This document shows positions 28,906-34,577 of a DNA stretch of 34,577 nt, piece after piece (the first letter of the stretch is position 1; every line of letters starts with the position of its first letter). The translations under genes and the position numbers were made by a program. This DNA comes from Candidatus Accumulibacter sp. 66-26 (GTDB lineage: Bacteria > Pseudomonadota > Gammaproteobacteria > Burkholderiales > Rhodocyclaceae), in contig MKUH01000046.1 in assembly GCA_001897745.1 (NCBI GenBank), positions 1 to 34,577 on the forward strand. Reading direction: 5' to 3'. A model generated the notes under the pieces. It did no database searches. It had not been told where the DNA came from and worked only from the letters and a program-made list of their open reading frames with translations.

Positions 28906-28929
28906 AAAAAAAGCCCCCAGAGAGGGGGC
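28906..28929 (-). terminator. Intrinsic terminator of the minus-strand small gene
   Basis: Read on the minus strand, GCCCCC-TCTCT-GGGGGC is followed directly by seven T. It lies 9 bp after the stop of the small gene at 28938-29105. On the plus strand no T run follows, so it serves the minus strand. Confidence 0.85.
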
Positions 28930-28937
28930 AAGAGTGA

Positions 28938-29105
28938 TCACTTCCAATGACAATCGAAACTATAGACCATCACGCGCGGCTTGACAGCGCCGCCGAAGCC
29001 CTCAAGAATGTCGCCGTTGCGCCCACAAACGCAACCGGGATTGGCGTCCCGAAGCAAAGGCGGATGAGCCGCCACCACTGCGGCTATTTTTTCGTCCGTC
29101 GACAT
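28938..29105 (-). CDS. Small unknown protein, only minus-strand gene in the element
   Basis: The 55-aa product begins MSTDEKIAAVVAAHPPLLRD and ends YSFDCHWK. It has Cys-Val-Cys in the middle and a third Cys near the end. I do not recognise the family. The gene is well supported: AGGAGGT lies seven bases before the ATG and a strong intrinsic terminator follows the stop by 9 bp. It is divergent from the operon that starts at 29250, with 144 bp between them, a position typical of a repressor or switch gene, although no helix-turn-helix is evident. It could be a regulator, an anti-sigma-like or metal-binding small protein, or an inhibitor of host functions. Confidence 0.75.
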   Translation of the reverse strand: MSTDEKIAAVVAAHPPLLRDANPGCVCGRNGDILEGFGGAVKPRVMVYSFDCHWK

Positions 29106-29249
29106 GGCACCACCTCCTATGGGCGGGCCGTGCGGGGCAGCGCAAGCTGCGCCGGCTCCTTTGCCCGGTACGCCAACCTGCACGGTTCCGCCCACCCCGA
29201 TTGGCGTCGGGGAGAGCGGAAATATCTGACCGCTGCAAAGGAGGCAACC

Positions 29250-29429
29250 ATGCCAAAGTCCATTTCCCGCGCCCTGCGGGCGCTGTTTCCGCTTCACGCC
29301 GTTCCCATTTCCACCCTGCCCACGCACGCCGAGGCTCGCGCCCTGGCCGCGTTACTGACCTGTCGCGGCAAGCGTGCCGTCATCTACCCGGCCCAACGCG
29401 GTTACACGGTATCGGAGGTGGCAGCATGA
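29250..29429 (+). CDS. Small unknown basic protein, 59 aa
   Basis: The product MPKSISRALRALFPLHAVP... is basic and has a predicted helical middle (TLPTHAEARALAALL) followed by RGKRAVIYPAQRGYTV, which looks like a small beta hairpin. I do not recognise it. AAAGGAGG lies six bases before the ATG. It overlaps the next gene by 4 bp (ATGA), so it opens the replication operon that ends with the helicase. The frame extends upstream to 28947, but that part is antisense to the minus-strand gene and has no ribosome site. Confidence 0.7.
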   Translation: MPKSISRALRALFPLHAVPISTLPTHAEARALAALLTCRGKRAVIYPAQRGYTVSEVAA

Positions 29430-29821
29430 GCGACAAGTATCTTGAGTTCCAGAAGCGTCTGTCCGCGCCACTGTTCAGCCGCGATCCATCGGAGAACGGC
29501 AAGCAGGAACTTGCCCAACTGCGCCGCATGATCGAGAAACTCACCGGCCTCGTTTCTTCCCTTCCGCTCCCCGACGGAGAAGCTAACGAGGAGCTTCGGG
29601 AGCTGCTGCAATCGGCCACCTATTTGATGGACGACATCGGAACTGCAGCCGAGGAAATCCAGGGCGCCATTTCGGAGACGGCAATGTGCCTCAGCTTCAT
29701 CGCCGAAGGCCTGAACATGGCCGAGGATCGTCGCGTTTCCTCCGACAACCTCTGCGCGCTGATCAAGCAGCAGGCACGCCAGCTCAACCATTCAGACGAC
29801 ATTCTCAGGGGGATGCTATGA
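29426..29821 (+). CDS. Unknown helical protein, 131 aa
   Basis: A soluble, acidic, mostly helical protein (ELAQLRRMIEKLTGLVSSL; DDIGTAAEEIQGAISETAMC; NLCALIKQQARQLNHSDDIL). I recognise no domain. GGAGGTGGC precedes the ATG, and both ends overlap neighbouring genes by 4 bp, so it is part of the 29250-33208 operon. It may assist replication or copy-number control; this rests only on position. Confidence 0.75.
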   Translation: MSDKYLEFQKRLSAPLFSRDPSENGKQELAQLRRMIEKLTGLVSSLPLPDGEANEELRELLQSATYLMDDIGTAAEEIQGAISETAMCLSFIAEGLNMAEDRRVSSDNLCALIKQQARQLNHSDDILRGML

Positions 29822-30387
29822 GCGTGAATTCCATTCCTCAGCCGACGCAAATCGAAGCCTTCGAGAACCGTCGTGAATGGGCCTACCTGTGCGGTCAAAA
29901 CCTTTCCCGCATATTGTTTTCGACGGTTATTTCCTTCAAGCAGATGCCACCTATTGAAGGCAATACCCACCCGGCAGATTACGACGTCGCGCGAGGTTTC
30001 GCTGATGGCCTGAATGTTGCCCTCGAAGATGCCATGTCCCTGCTACCCGCCGCACGCCGCGAGCACTTTCTGCCTTGCCTGCGGGACGATTTGGCGTGCA
30101 ATGCCGAGAAGGCAATCCGGATACTCGGCGAAGGATGGATTTCGCCCTGGATCATCCACTCAGACAAGCTGCAGGCGCCTGGTGCAAGCGGGCGACGCCT
30201 GCAGGCATTGACCATTGGACTCTACCGGCATCTTCAACCCTTCGAGGCGGGGCGCTGCTTGACCGGTCTCGATGAGGAATTCCGCATGGCGGCAATAGAG
30301 ATGCTGGAAAGCTTCTCCCGCTTTGGCAGGCACGATCGCGCCTTCATGGATGCGGCAGAAAAGTTGCTGCGGGAGGATGAATCATGA
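29818..30387 (+). CDS. Unknown protein, 189 aa
   Basis: The product is soluble with no recognised motif. It contains YDVARGFADGLNVALEDAMSLLPAARREHFLPCLRDDL and a helical C-terminus (MAAIEMLESFSRFGRHDRAFMDAAEKLL). It overlaps the preceding gene by ATGA and the primase gene by ATGA. Tight coupling to the primase suggests a replication accessory role, but nothing in the sequence proves this. Confidence 0.75.
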   Translation: MSVNSIPQPTQIEAFENRREWAYLCGQNLSRILFSTVISFKQMPPIEGNTHPADYDVARGFADGLNVALEDAMSLLPAARREHFLPCLRDDLACNAEKAIRILGEGWISPWIIHSDKLQAPGASGRRLQALTIGLYRHLQPFEAGRCLTGLDEEFRMAAIEMLESFSRFGRHDRAFMDAAEKLLREDES

Positions 30388-31406
30388 GCCGCCTGTCTGT
30401 CAGCGAACTGCGTGCCGCCGCACGCGGGCGGTGGAAGGAAATTCTGACCGCGCTTGGGATCCCGCCGGACAGCCTGACGCGGCAAAACAAGCCCTGCCCG
30501 GCGTGCGGCGGTTCCGACCGCTTCAGCTTCACCGACAGCAACGAGAGCGGTGCTTTCGTCTGCCGTGCGCTCGATCGTCAGGGCGGCGATGGCTTCGAGC
30601 TCGTCATGCACTGGCATGGATGCGATTTCCGGGCGGCACTGGCGAAGGTTGCCGAGGCGCTCGGACAGCCCGGAAATGCCCCAGCCGCCAGACGGCAGGC
30701 GGCACCGCAACCGCGCGAGCAGATGCGTGACGATGGAGAAGCCCTGCGCGTGCTTTGGGAGGAAGCGTCTCCGGTGAATCCTGACGACCCCGTAGGGCGC
30801 TATCTGTCCGGACGCGGCCTGACCTTGACGATCTTTCCGGCGGTGCTGCGCTTCCATCGGGGCATCCCCTACTGGCACACGGTGCACGGGCATCCGTGCC
30901 GCCTCGGAACCTTTCCGGCAATGCTGGCAGCAGTACAAGGGAAGGAAGGGCGAACGGTCGCCTTGCATCGAACCTACCTGACAGCGGACGGCATCAAAGC
31001 CACGCTGCAGGATCCAGAAACCGGCGAGGCGCTGGCCGTGAAAAAATTGAAAACCCGCGCCACCCGTGTGATGCCAGGTGCGGCAGTGCGCCTCTTTCCA
31101 CCGGCCGCCGGCAGACTCGCATTGACCGAGGGTATTGAAACCGGCCTCGCGGTGCACTTGGCCTGCGGACTCCCAGTCTGGGCCTGCGTGTCGGCAAACG
31201 GACTAAGCACGGTGATCCTGCCTCCGGAAGTGGGAGAGGTCTTCATCGCCGCCGACAACGATGAGAACGACACCGGACAGCGTGCCGCCCAGGTGCTTGC
31301 GGATCGCCTGCGGCATGAGGGCCGAAAGGTCGACGTGCTCTCACCATCACAGCACGGCAAGGATTGGCTCGACATTTTGACCGACTGCAGGGATCTTGCC
31401 GCATGA
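30384..31406 (+). CDS. TOPRIM primase with zinc-binding N-terminus
   Basis: The 340-aa protein starts with a P4-alpha-type zinc-binding domain: PCPACGGSDRFSF (Cys38, Cys41) and FVCRALDRQGGDGFELV (Cys60). The C-terminal half is a TOPRIM domain with ALTEGIETGLAV (catalytic Glu) and FIAADNDEND (Asp pair). It should make RNA primers for element replication. No helicase domain is present; that function is in the next gene. The usual fourth zinc ligand after Cys60 is missing; His76, His78 or Cys80 could replace it. It is coupled by ATGA overlaps on both sides. Confidence 0.9.
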   Translation: MSRLSVSELRAAARGRWKEILTALGIPPDSLTRQNKPCPACGGSDRFSFTDSNESGAFVCRALDRQGGDGFELVMHWHGCDFRAALAKVAEALGQPGNAPAARRQAAPQPREQMRDDGEALRVLWEEASPVNPDDPVGRYLSGRGLTLTIFPAVLRFHRGIPYWHTVHGHPCRLGTFPAMLAAVQGKEGRTVALHRTYLTADGIKATLQDPETGEALAVKKLKTRATRVMPGAAVRLFPPAAGRLALTEGIETGLAVHLACGLPVWACVSANGLSTVILPPEVGEVFIAADNDENDTGQRAAQVLADRLRHEGRKVDVLSPSQHGKDWLDILTDCRDLAA

Positions 31407-33208
31407 GTGCCCAAGCCGACATGCAGCACCTGAAGCTGGCAACGTCATCCCCGAAAAAGTCCGCGAAGCCTGCCGCCCCCCTATCGCCACGGACTGAAGT
31501 CTGGAAGGAAGGGGTGTTCTACATCGGGACCAAGGTTGACCCGCAGACTGGCGACACCAGCGAGCTGCCGCCGCTGTGGTTGTGCGACCCGCTCGAAATC
31601 ATGGGGCGCGGGATGGACGAAAGCAGCGAGCACTACCGCATCCTTCGCTGGAACAGCCGCGGGAATCACCATGAGCAGCAGCACGCCCTCAACCTCGGAA
31701 TCGTCGGCGACCGCCAGTCGTGGGGAATTTTGCGCGCAGGGGGTTTGGCCTTGGCGACGAGCCGGCGCGCGCTCGAATGCCTTGCCGCCTGGCTGCAGAC
31801 CGGCGACGGCGACACCATGCACACCGTCAGCCATCGCGGCGGCTGGAATCTTGGTGCCTACGTGCTCCCCAGCGGCGAAGTCATCGGCAACCCTTCGGCG
31901 CCCCTCTTCTACAACGGCGACCGCAGCCATGCACCGGCCTATCGCGCTCGAGGAACGGTCGAGAGCTGGCGGGAAAACGTCGCCCGTTTAAGCAGCGGAA
32001 ACTCCCGCCCAATGCTGGCCATCGGTGCCGCACTGGCGGCACCGCTGCTCCACCTGGTCGGACTTGAGTCAGGCGGCTTCCACTTTTTCGGCCCTTCCGG
32101 GTGCGGCAAGACAACCTCGGCCAACGTGGGAGCATCGGTCTGGGGAATGCCTCGCGAACAAGTGCTGAATTGGGATGCCACGGCGCTTGCACTCGCCAAT
32201 GCGGCAGCAGCCCGCAACGACGGCTTGATGCTGCTCGATGAAATCGGCCAGGGTAATCCGGATGCGGTGAACATGGCCGCCTATCGGCTGTTCAACGGTA
32301 CCGGCAAGATGCAGGGCGCCCGCGAAGGCGGAAACCGGGAAATGCTGCGCTGGCGGATTCTGGTGCTGTCGACCGGCGAAATCGATCTAGCCAGCTTCAT
32401 GCAAGGCGGTGGGCGGAGGACGCGAGCCGGGCAGGAAGTTCGCCTAGCCAGCCTGCCTGCAGATGCCGGCGGCGGCATGGGCGCGTTCGAACGATTGCAC
32501 GGCATCTCGGATTCAAACCGCTTGGCGAAGGCGCTGGAAAAAGCAGCCGGCGAAAACTACGGAACCGTCGGCCGGGCCTTCGTCGCATTCGTCGCTGACA
32601 AGGCCAGCGAGATCGCGCTCCGGCTGCAGATTGCGATAAGCGAGCTTTCCGACTCACTTCCGGACGAAACCAGCGGCCAGGTACGCCGCGTGGCCGCAAG
32701 GTTTGCAGTGACCGGCGAAGCCTTGGAGATCGCGACCGAGGCAGGATTTACCGGCTGGCAGACTGGGGAAGGACGTGCTGCAATCCGGCGGTGTTTCTTC
32801 GCCTGGCTGGAGCGCTACGGCGTCGGCAATCGGGAAGACGAGCAGATCATCGACCAGGCAGAGGGATGGTTCAGTGCGCACGCCTACGGCCGTTTCATCG
32901 ATTGGGCGGATGCCGCCGGCGACAAAGAGCCGGATGTGTTCAATGCGGCCGGCTACCGGCGCCGGGACGGCGGGGATATGACCTGGCTGATTTCTCCATC
33001 GGTGTTTGCCCTTGAGATTGCCGAGGGCTACGACAAGACGGCGGCGGCCGACATTCTCGCCAAGGCGGGCATGCTGCAGAAAGGCAAGGACGGGAAGGTG
33101 ACGACGACTCACCGCACGCCCGACATGCAAACGCCGAGGCGTTTCTACAAGTTCGTCAGTCCTGTGCGATCGAATGGCAAGAACGAACCGCCGCCGCTGA
33201 TCGAGTAG
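31403..33208 (+). CDS. DUF927 helicase-like ATPase
   Basis: The 601-aa protein has a DUF927 region that leads into an AAA-type ATPase: Walker A GPSGCGKTT (230-238), Walker B LMLLDEIG (275-282), a sensor-like VLSTGE and the arginine-rich GGGRRTRAGQEVR. The C-terminal part (about 520-590: MTWLISPSVFALEI, AADILAKAGMLQ) looks like a winged helix that could contact DNA. Such proteins act as the replicative helicase of phage and satellite elements. Together with the primase it would replace P4 alpha, which is one polypeptide. The iteron array begins about 290 bp downstream, a likely binding site. The start is the ATG overlapping the primase stop. Confidence 0.88.
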   Translation: MSAQADMQHLKLATSSPKKSAKPAAPLSPRTEVWKEGVFYIGTKVDPQTGDTSELPPLWLCDPLEIMGRGMDESSEHYRILRWNSRGNHHEQQHALNLGIVGDRQSWGILRAGGLALATSRRALECLAAWLQTGDGDTMHTVSHRGGWNLGAYVLPSGEVIGNPSAPLFYNGDRSHAPAYRARGTVESWRENVARLSSGNSRPMLAIGAALAAPLLHLVGLESGGFHFFGPSGCGKTTSANVGASVWGMPREQVLNWDATALALANAAAARNDGLMLLDEIGQGNPDAVNMAAYRLFNGTGKMQGAREGGNREMLRWRILVLSTGEIDLASFMQGGGRRTRAGQEVRLASLPADAGGGMGAFERLHGISDSNRLAKALEKAAGENYGTVGRAFVAFVADKASEIALRLQIAISELSDSLPDETSGQVRRVAARFAVTGEALEIATEAGFTGWQTGEGRAAIRRCFFAWLERYGVGNREDEQIIDQAEGWFSAHAYGRFIDWADAAGDKEPDVFNAAGYRRRDGGDMTWLISPSVFALEIAEGYDKTAAADILAKAGMLQKGKDGKVTTTHRTPDMQTPRRFYKFVSPVRSNGKNEPPPLIE

Positions 33209-33458
33209 ATTCGGAGAGCCTGCCAAGCTCGCACAATTTCCCGGATGGGCGGCATCAACAAAATCGACGTATGAGCGATTTTTTTACGCTGCCCCATACC
33301 CAACACACCTCTTCAGCAAAAAATCGCGCCACAGCCGCACCATGCGTGCGCAATCGGGCAATTGATCGGCCGGCACCACCGCAAATCGCAGAAATCCCGT
33401 TTCCCCCCGCGAATACAAGGCGAGAAGAAAGTTTTTTAGGCACGCGACTTGCTACGCG

Positions 33459-33480
33459 TACGCACGATCGCACACGCGAG
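33459..33480 (+). repeat. 22-bp direct repeat, left copy flanking the iterons
   Basis: This sequence matches 33724-33745 at 17 of 22 positions in the same orientation, with TRCGCACG at one end and ACACGCGAG at the other. The two copies bracket the iteron array and are 265 bp apart. Confidence 0.5.
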
Positions 33481-33497
33481 GAAAATCGGTATTACTA

Positions 33498-33700
33498 GTG
33501 TTACGGTGTTACATGAACATCGAACTCCTTATCTACCAATGGTTTTGGCTGTAACACCGATGTAACACCGAAGAGGAACGCGGTGTTACAAAACCGAAGT
33601 AACACCCGAAAAAGTCCCTTGGTGTTACGACGGCGTTACACGCAAAGCCCCTATTCGCAAGGCTTTCAGCGATTTGTAACACCGTAACACCTGTAACACC
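33498..33700. repeat. GGTGTTAC iteron array, putative replication origin
   Basis: Nine exact copies of GGTGTTAC or its complement GTAACACC occur in about 200 bp, at 33505, 33551, 33562, 33582, 33599, 33621, 33676, 33684 and 33693, with two one-mismatch copies at 33498 and 33632. Copies occur in both orientations and often in close pairs. P4 alpha binds octamer-like iterons beginning GGTGAACA at its ori and crr, so this array beside a primase-helicase pair is most simply the replication origin. Confidence 0.8.
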
Positions 33701-33719
33701 GGGTTTTTGCGTGCCCACC

Positions 33720-33743
33720 TGTGTGCGCACGCGTGTACACGCG
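33720..33743. other. 24-bp alternating purine-pyrimidine tract with palindrome
   Basis: The run alternates pyrimidine and purine without interruption for 24 bases and contains the perfect palindrome CGCGTGTACACGCG (33730-33743). Such tracts favour Z-DNA or cruciform extrusion under negative supercoiling. It overlaps the right copy of the 22-bp repeat next to the iterons. Confidence 0.6.
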
Positions 33744-33745
33744 AG
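33724..33745 (+). repeat. 22-bp direct repeat, right copy flanking the iterons
   Basis: Second copy of the repeat at 33459-33480 (17 of 22 bases identical, same orientation), placed 24 bp after the last iteron. Confidence 0.5.
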
Positions 33746-34034
33746 AGGGAAATCCACCCCTTCTCGCCCTGTACAGTGCTGCGCTTCCCGTCAGGATCCG
33801 CCCAGGATGAACGGAAAACGGTTTCGCCCCCTCCAAGGCGAGGCGGCGGCGGACGTCCATCGCAAATCGGTAGCCGGTGACGTTGATCGCCACGACCAGC
33901 GCCGGAAGCGACTCGCCGCCGTGGCGCACCTGTCGGAAGCGGCAGATGGCGCACCGGCCAGCCGAGCGCACGCACGCGCTCGCATCCGATAGAACATGAA
34001 ATCCATCAGTAGACCACCCAAGGGCAATGAACGA

Positions 34035-34053
34035 GGGGGTATTTCTGGGGGTA
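34035..34053 (+). repeat. Right pair of GGGGGTA arm-type sites
   Basis: GGGGGTA occurs at 34035-34041 and 34047-34053, 12 bp apart, matching the pair at 22581-22599 in spacing and orientation. AACGTTA at 34099-34105 lies just inside attR, and AACGTTA at 22471-22477 just inside attL. Confidence 0.6.
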
Positions 34054-34110
34054 TTTTTCCAGACGACAAAACACAAAACCTCATAAACAGGTAGCCATAA
34101 CGTTATTTTA

Positions 34111-34125
34111 GATTCCTGTCGGGGG
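34111..34125 (+). repeat. attR core
   Basis: Exact copy of GATTCCTGTCGGGGG from the tRNA-Arg 3' end. The match ends before the discriminator base and CCA, which are not present on this side. Confidence 0.88.
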
Positions 34126-34142
34126 ACGGCGCCACGCCGTCC
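34124..34142. terminator. Hairpin downstream of srkA
   Basis: GGACGGCG and CGCCGTCC form a perfect 8-bp stem with a 3-nt CCA loop, starting within the last bases of attR. It lies 6 bp from the srkA stop and would originally have separated the tRNA gene from the convergent srkA. Confidence 0.5.
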
Positions 34143-34148
34143 GGGAGA

Positions 34149-34577
34149 TCACGCCGACCAGAGCGGCGGTTCGTCCATCAGCGCGATCTGCTCGCGCAAT
34201 TCCAGAATGCGGTCCTGCCAGTAGCGCTGCGTGTTGAACCACGGGAAGGCGGCGGGGAAGGCCGGATCGTCCCAGCGCCGCGCCAGCCAGCCGGCGTAGT
34301 GGATCAGGCGCAGCGTGCGCAGGGCTTCGACGAGGTGCAGTTCGCGCGTGTCGAAATCGCAGAAATCCTCGTAGCCGGCGAGCACTTCGGCGAACTGGCG
34401 CACCTGTTCGCCGCGTTCGCCGGAGAGCAGCATCCACAAATCCTGCACGGCCGGCCCCATGCGCGCGTCGTCGAAGTCGACGAAGTGCGGCCCGGCGTCG
34501 GTCCACAGAACATTGCCCGCGTGGCAGTCGCCGTGCAGGCGCAGCGTCGCCACCTTGCCGGCGCGGTCGAAGCAGCG
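34149..34577 (-). CDS. srkA: Stress response kinase SrkA, 5' part outside the window
   Basis: The C-terminal 142 codons of a YihE/RdoA-type protein kinase are present and the frame runs off the right edge. LRLHGDCHAGNVLW is the catalytic loop and HFVDFDDARMGPAVQDLWML carries the metal-binding Asp. WLARRWDDPAFPAAFPWF and the EPPL end are typical of SrkA. SrkA is a Ser/Thr kinase of the choline-kinase-like fold that counters stress-induced death in enterobacteria. It is chromosomal and marks the resumption of host sequence after the element. Confidence 0.92.
   Translation of the reverse strand, partial: RCFDRAGKVATLRLHGDCHAGNVLWTDAGPHFVDFDDARMGPAVQDLWMLLSGERGEQVRQFAEVLAGYEDFCDFDTRELHLVEALRTLRLIHYAGWLARRWDDPAFPAAFPWFNTQRYWQDRILELREQIALMDEPPLWSA

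Larger units (their letters stand above)
33209..34110. other. Gene-free right end holding the putative replication origin
   Basis: About 900 bp between the helicase and attR carry no gene I can support. The stretch is more AT-rich than the rest to about 33710 and contains the iterons, flanking 22-bp repeats, an alternating purine-pyrimidine tract and the right arm-type sites. A 75-codon frame (33271-33498) and antisense frames (33666-34076) lack ribosome sites. In 33750-34030 I see no repeats or sites. Confidence 0.7.
22448..34125. mobile_element. P4-like phage satellite integrated in tRNA-Arg
   Basis: Exact 15-bp direct repeats bound the element, the left one within the tRNA 3' end. A P4-type integrase lies beside the tRNA and an iteron array near the far end. 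One unit, repeat start to repeat start, is 11,663 bp, close to the size of satellite phage P4. P4-like content comprises an AlpA regulator, an Ogr/Delta activator, a primase and helicase, and a 12-bp match to the P2/P4 cos end. No capsid, tail, portal, terminase, conjugation or relaxase gene is present. Order from the tRNA is int, HipA-like gene, cos-like region, late-type and regulatory genes, primase, helicase, iterons, att. Codon use is close to the host except around 26023-26901, which is visibly more AT-rich. I infer a helper-dependent satellite; it could also be a degraded relative that can no longer be packaged. Confidence 0.8.

Noticed and set aside
33271..33498. 75-codon frame between helicase and iterons
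   Set aside because: No ribosome site, Pro/Arg/Thr-rich low-information product, and the stop falls in the first iteron.
33498..33700. CRISPR array
   Set aside because: The repeats are 8 bp, occur in both orientations and have irregular short spacing, so they are iterons, not CRISPR repeats.
33837..33848. Second GGCGAGGCGG-type match (11 of 12) to the P2/P4 cos end
   Set aside because: It merges into a GGC repeat, has one mismatch and lies between the origin and attR, not at the P4 cos position.
33666..34076. Minus-strand frame at the right end of the element
   Set aside because: It needs a GTG start without a ribosome site and reads through the alternating tract and iterons.

Overview
The window is high-GC DNA of a betaproteobacterium. 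Gene content and order (a CheA/MCP/CheW/CheD/CheR/CheD/CheB cluster, LemA beside a GIDE-domain protein, EgtB-EgtD, Uup, SrkA) would fit Rhodocyclales. That placement is an inference from gene style, not from a marker gene. About 22.4 kb is ordinary chromosome, then an 11.7 kb integrated element fills the window almost to its right edge.

Chromosome, left part (1-13.8 kb). A chemotaxis operon runs left to right: the end of cheA, an MCP whose last residues form a CheR-docking-type motif, cheW, a first cheD, cheR, a second cheD and cheB. From the first cheD onward the genes overlap by a few bases. An HDOD-domain protein, a LemA protein, a membrane GIDE-domain protein carrying an EF-hand, a membrane diguanylate cyclase, an Aer-like PAS-MCP and a patatin-like lipoprotein follow, so the stretch is dominated by motility and second-messenger signalling.

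Chromosome, right part (14-22.4 kb). The minus strand carries a periplasmic peroxiredoxin and the ABC-F protein Uup with a HIT hydrolase downstream, plus a DUF1059 protein. Divergent from these is egtB-egtD (ergothioneine synthesis), which converges on a Cache-type MCP. Then comes tRNA-Arg(CCT).

Integrated element (22448-34125). It sits in the 3' end of tRNA-Arg between 15-bp direct repeats. It has a P4-type tyrosine integrase beside the tRNA, a HipA/YjjJ-like kinase, a gene-poor stretch holding a 12-bp match to the P2/P4 cos end, an unknown 292-aa protein, an AlpA regulator, a coiled-coil protein that could be a distant Psu homologue, a HAD protein, an Ogr/Delta zinc-finger activator, several small genes, a TOPRIM primase, a DUF927/AAA helicase and an array of eleven GGTGTTAC iterons. 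The unit length from repeat to repeat is 11,663 bp, very close to satellite phage P4 (about 11.6 kb), and the order int - cargo - cos - late genes - primase/helicase - origin - att resembles a P4 prophage. I interpret it as a P4-like phage satellite of a betaproteobacterium whose alpha function is split into two genes. It has no recognisable capsid, tail or terminase genes and would depend on a P2-like helper. The chromosome resumes with srkA, cut by the window edge.
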